Shown here piece after piece: positions 59,223 through 60,000 of a stretch of DNA of 60,000 nt. A program made the position numbers and the translations under genes. This stretch comes from Adiantum capillus-veneris (taxonomy: Eukaryota > Streptophyta > Polypodiopsida > Polypodiales > Pteridaceae): NCBI GenBank assembly GCA_014529385.2, contig CM043969.1, positions 13,591,446-13,651,445 of the forward strand, in the 5' to 3' direction. The notes beneath the pieces were generated by a model. That model ran no database searches. It saw only the letters and a list, made by a program, of their open reading frames with translations, and was not told where the DNA came from. Each line of letters opens with the position of its first letter. Within the stretch, counting starts at the first letter, position 1.

Positions 59223-59930
59223 AAGTACCATCATGATCAACTGCAAGCCATGCAAACACTGGCAACAAAGACAAAATAACAAATACCATCAAAGAACAAC
59301 ATGAAACCTCAGACCAACAACCAGGTAAAGGCCAACCATGCTAATCACAGACAGCTGAAGTCACCGGCTACACTGCAAAAATCTAGGCTACCAAAACAAG
59401 GTAAACAAGTATGGATGCGGAAGGATAGAAAGGCCATGGCGGGAAGGAAACAATGTAACAACCGGATTCCAACAAAGCAGACGGTGCAACCCAAAACCAA
59501 GGTAACCAAGCAGATATGGATCCCAAAGAAAATGCTTAGCCATAACCCAAATGTCACTCACATTTGGATACCAAAGCAAAAGCCAAAGGAAATACTTACG
59601 GTACAAGCAACAATAGAAAGCAGACATCTGCAGGTCAACAAGGAGAACCGATATATGTGGATGCCGATGACAGACAAACCAGTGGCAGACAAGAAAGTGC
59701 CAAACCATCTACAAAATTTGGAAGCACCAAACTACCAATGGAAAGCCAAGGCCATAAGGCCCATAGCTATCACATCCAGGCCATTTCTATCCTCAGATAC
59801 AGATACGACTCCAACAACAGTGTCGGCAAAGCAATTGCTTCTTGCCAAAAATACAATTAAACAGAGAGCAGTAGAGTTACAGCAGCTACTTGCAAAGAAA
59901 GTAGGAAGCCTCAACGGTGAATGCCAATAA
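59223..59930 (+). pseudogene. Basic WIPK-repeat tail of the gypsy polyprotein
   Basis: Same frame as the protease. Stops TAG 59220-59222 and TAA 59277-59279 precede an open stretch from 59301 (MKPQTNNQVKANHANHRQLK). Motifs: KQVWMRKDRK, KQIWIPKKML, THIWIPKQKP, RYMWMPMTDK and YQWKAKAIRP, spaced ~17-35 residues. The rest is basic and rich in Gln/Asn/Lys. It ends LAKKVGSLNGECQ, stop. The region is collinear with 32923-33585. From its charge it may bind nucleic acid; no catalytic motif is visible. Confidence 0.72.
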
Positions 59931-60000
59931 GCATCTTGTTTATTCCCTTCTCTTGCACAGCATTAATTTTTCCATGCATTGATCGCGTATGCATAAAATA
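59931..60000 (+). other. Conserved 3' noncoding sequence of the gypsy family, cut by window end
   Basis: GCATCTTGTTTATTCCCTTC and GCACAGCATTAATTTTTCCA match 33659-33715 after the second copy of the WIPK tail. Polypurine tract and LTR should follow beyond the window, as at 33822 onward. Confidence 0.7.

Larger units (their letters stand above)
56327..60000 (+). mobile_element. Ty3/gypsy element with order RH - H2C2 - H2C2 - IN - protease - WIPK tail (5' truncated, runs off window)
   Basis: Starts in the RT-RH connection (KVKVIVDLPKPTKAKQVQSF), so gag and the RT catalytic part are missing in this copy. RH, two H2C2 fingers and the integrase start share one frame (56327-57846). A 14-bp tandem duplication at 57856-57883 shifts to a second frame. 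In that frame integrase, retropepsin and WIPK tail are continuous to 59930, broken only by TGA 58770-58772, TAG 59220-59222 and TAA 59277-59279. A second copy at 32585-33585 shows the same PR-WIPK order and the same downstream sequence. A protease C-terminal to integrase is not the normal gypsy order. Confidence 0.82.

Overview
The window looks like a repeat-dense stretch of a large land-plant nuclear genome. Evidence: Ty1/copia and several Ty3/gypsy lineages (Tat-like with a second RNase H, chromovirus-like, others), a BED/DUF659 hAT transposon, a Penelope-like reverse transcriptase, eukaryotic TATA boxes and AC/GA microsatellites. A fern, lycophyte or gymnosperm is plausible, but the species cannot be fixed from sequence alone. 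I see no rRNA, tRNA, CRISPR array or clearly native host gene. The one long intact ORF that is not retroelement-like is a protein kinase carried inside the hAT transposon.

Layout. 1-3082 (+): decayed Ty1/copia pol. 3134-7622 (-): Tat-like gypsy (gag-PR-RT-RH-aRNH-IN) with one frameshift and two in-frame stops. 7623-8360 (+): 3' integrase end of another gypsy, followed by two tandem LTR-like copies (about 8368-9592 and 9593-17325). The second copy is split by a complete hAT element (9821-16476) with a perfect 8-bp target duplication. 17326-22200 (+): decayed gypsy with an unrecognised 3' coding remnant to 24430. 24600-25209 (-): LTR-like sequence. 26374-31900 (-): a gag-protease element whose polyprotein ends in W-[VI]-P-K repeats and contains no RT or integrase. 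32585-34620 (+): a truncated 3' end (protease, WIPK repeats, polypurine tract, LTR-like) of the gypsy family found at 56327-60000. 35424-36301: four ~284-bp units each centred on a 24-bp palindrome, upstream of a decayed ~1080-residue coiled-coil protein (36467-39711) with its own 3' LTR at 39937. 41206-48520: Penelope-like RT body between ~1.78-kb direct repeats. 51800-53595 (-): chromovirus fragment. 54384-54658: long GA tracts. 56327-60000 (+): gypsy with an unusual order RH - two H2C2 fingers - IN - protease - WIPK repeats, running off the window edge.

The most unusual items are: (1) the gypsy family with a canonical retropepsin after the integrase, followed by a tryptophan-motif tail; a similar tail ends a separate gag-only element; (2) the hAT carrying an intact kinase ORF under an apparent promoter of its own, with different tandem arrays at its two ends; (3) the Penelope-like element flanked by long LTR-like repeats; (4) the palindrome-bearing tandem repeat. 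Almost all coding regions carry stops or frameshifts and are annotated as pseudogenes. Frame statements were worked out by hand from coordinates.
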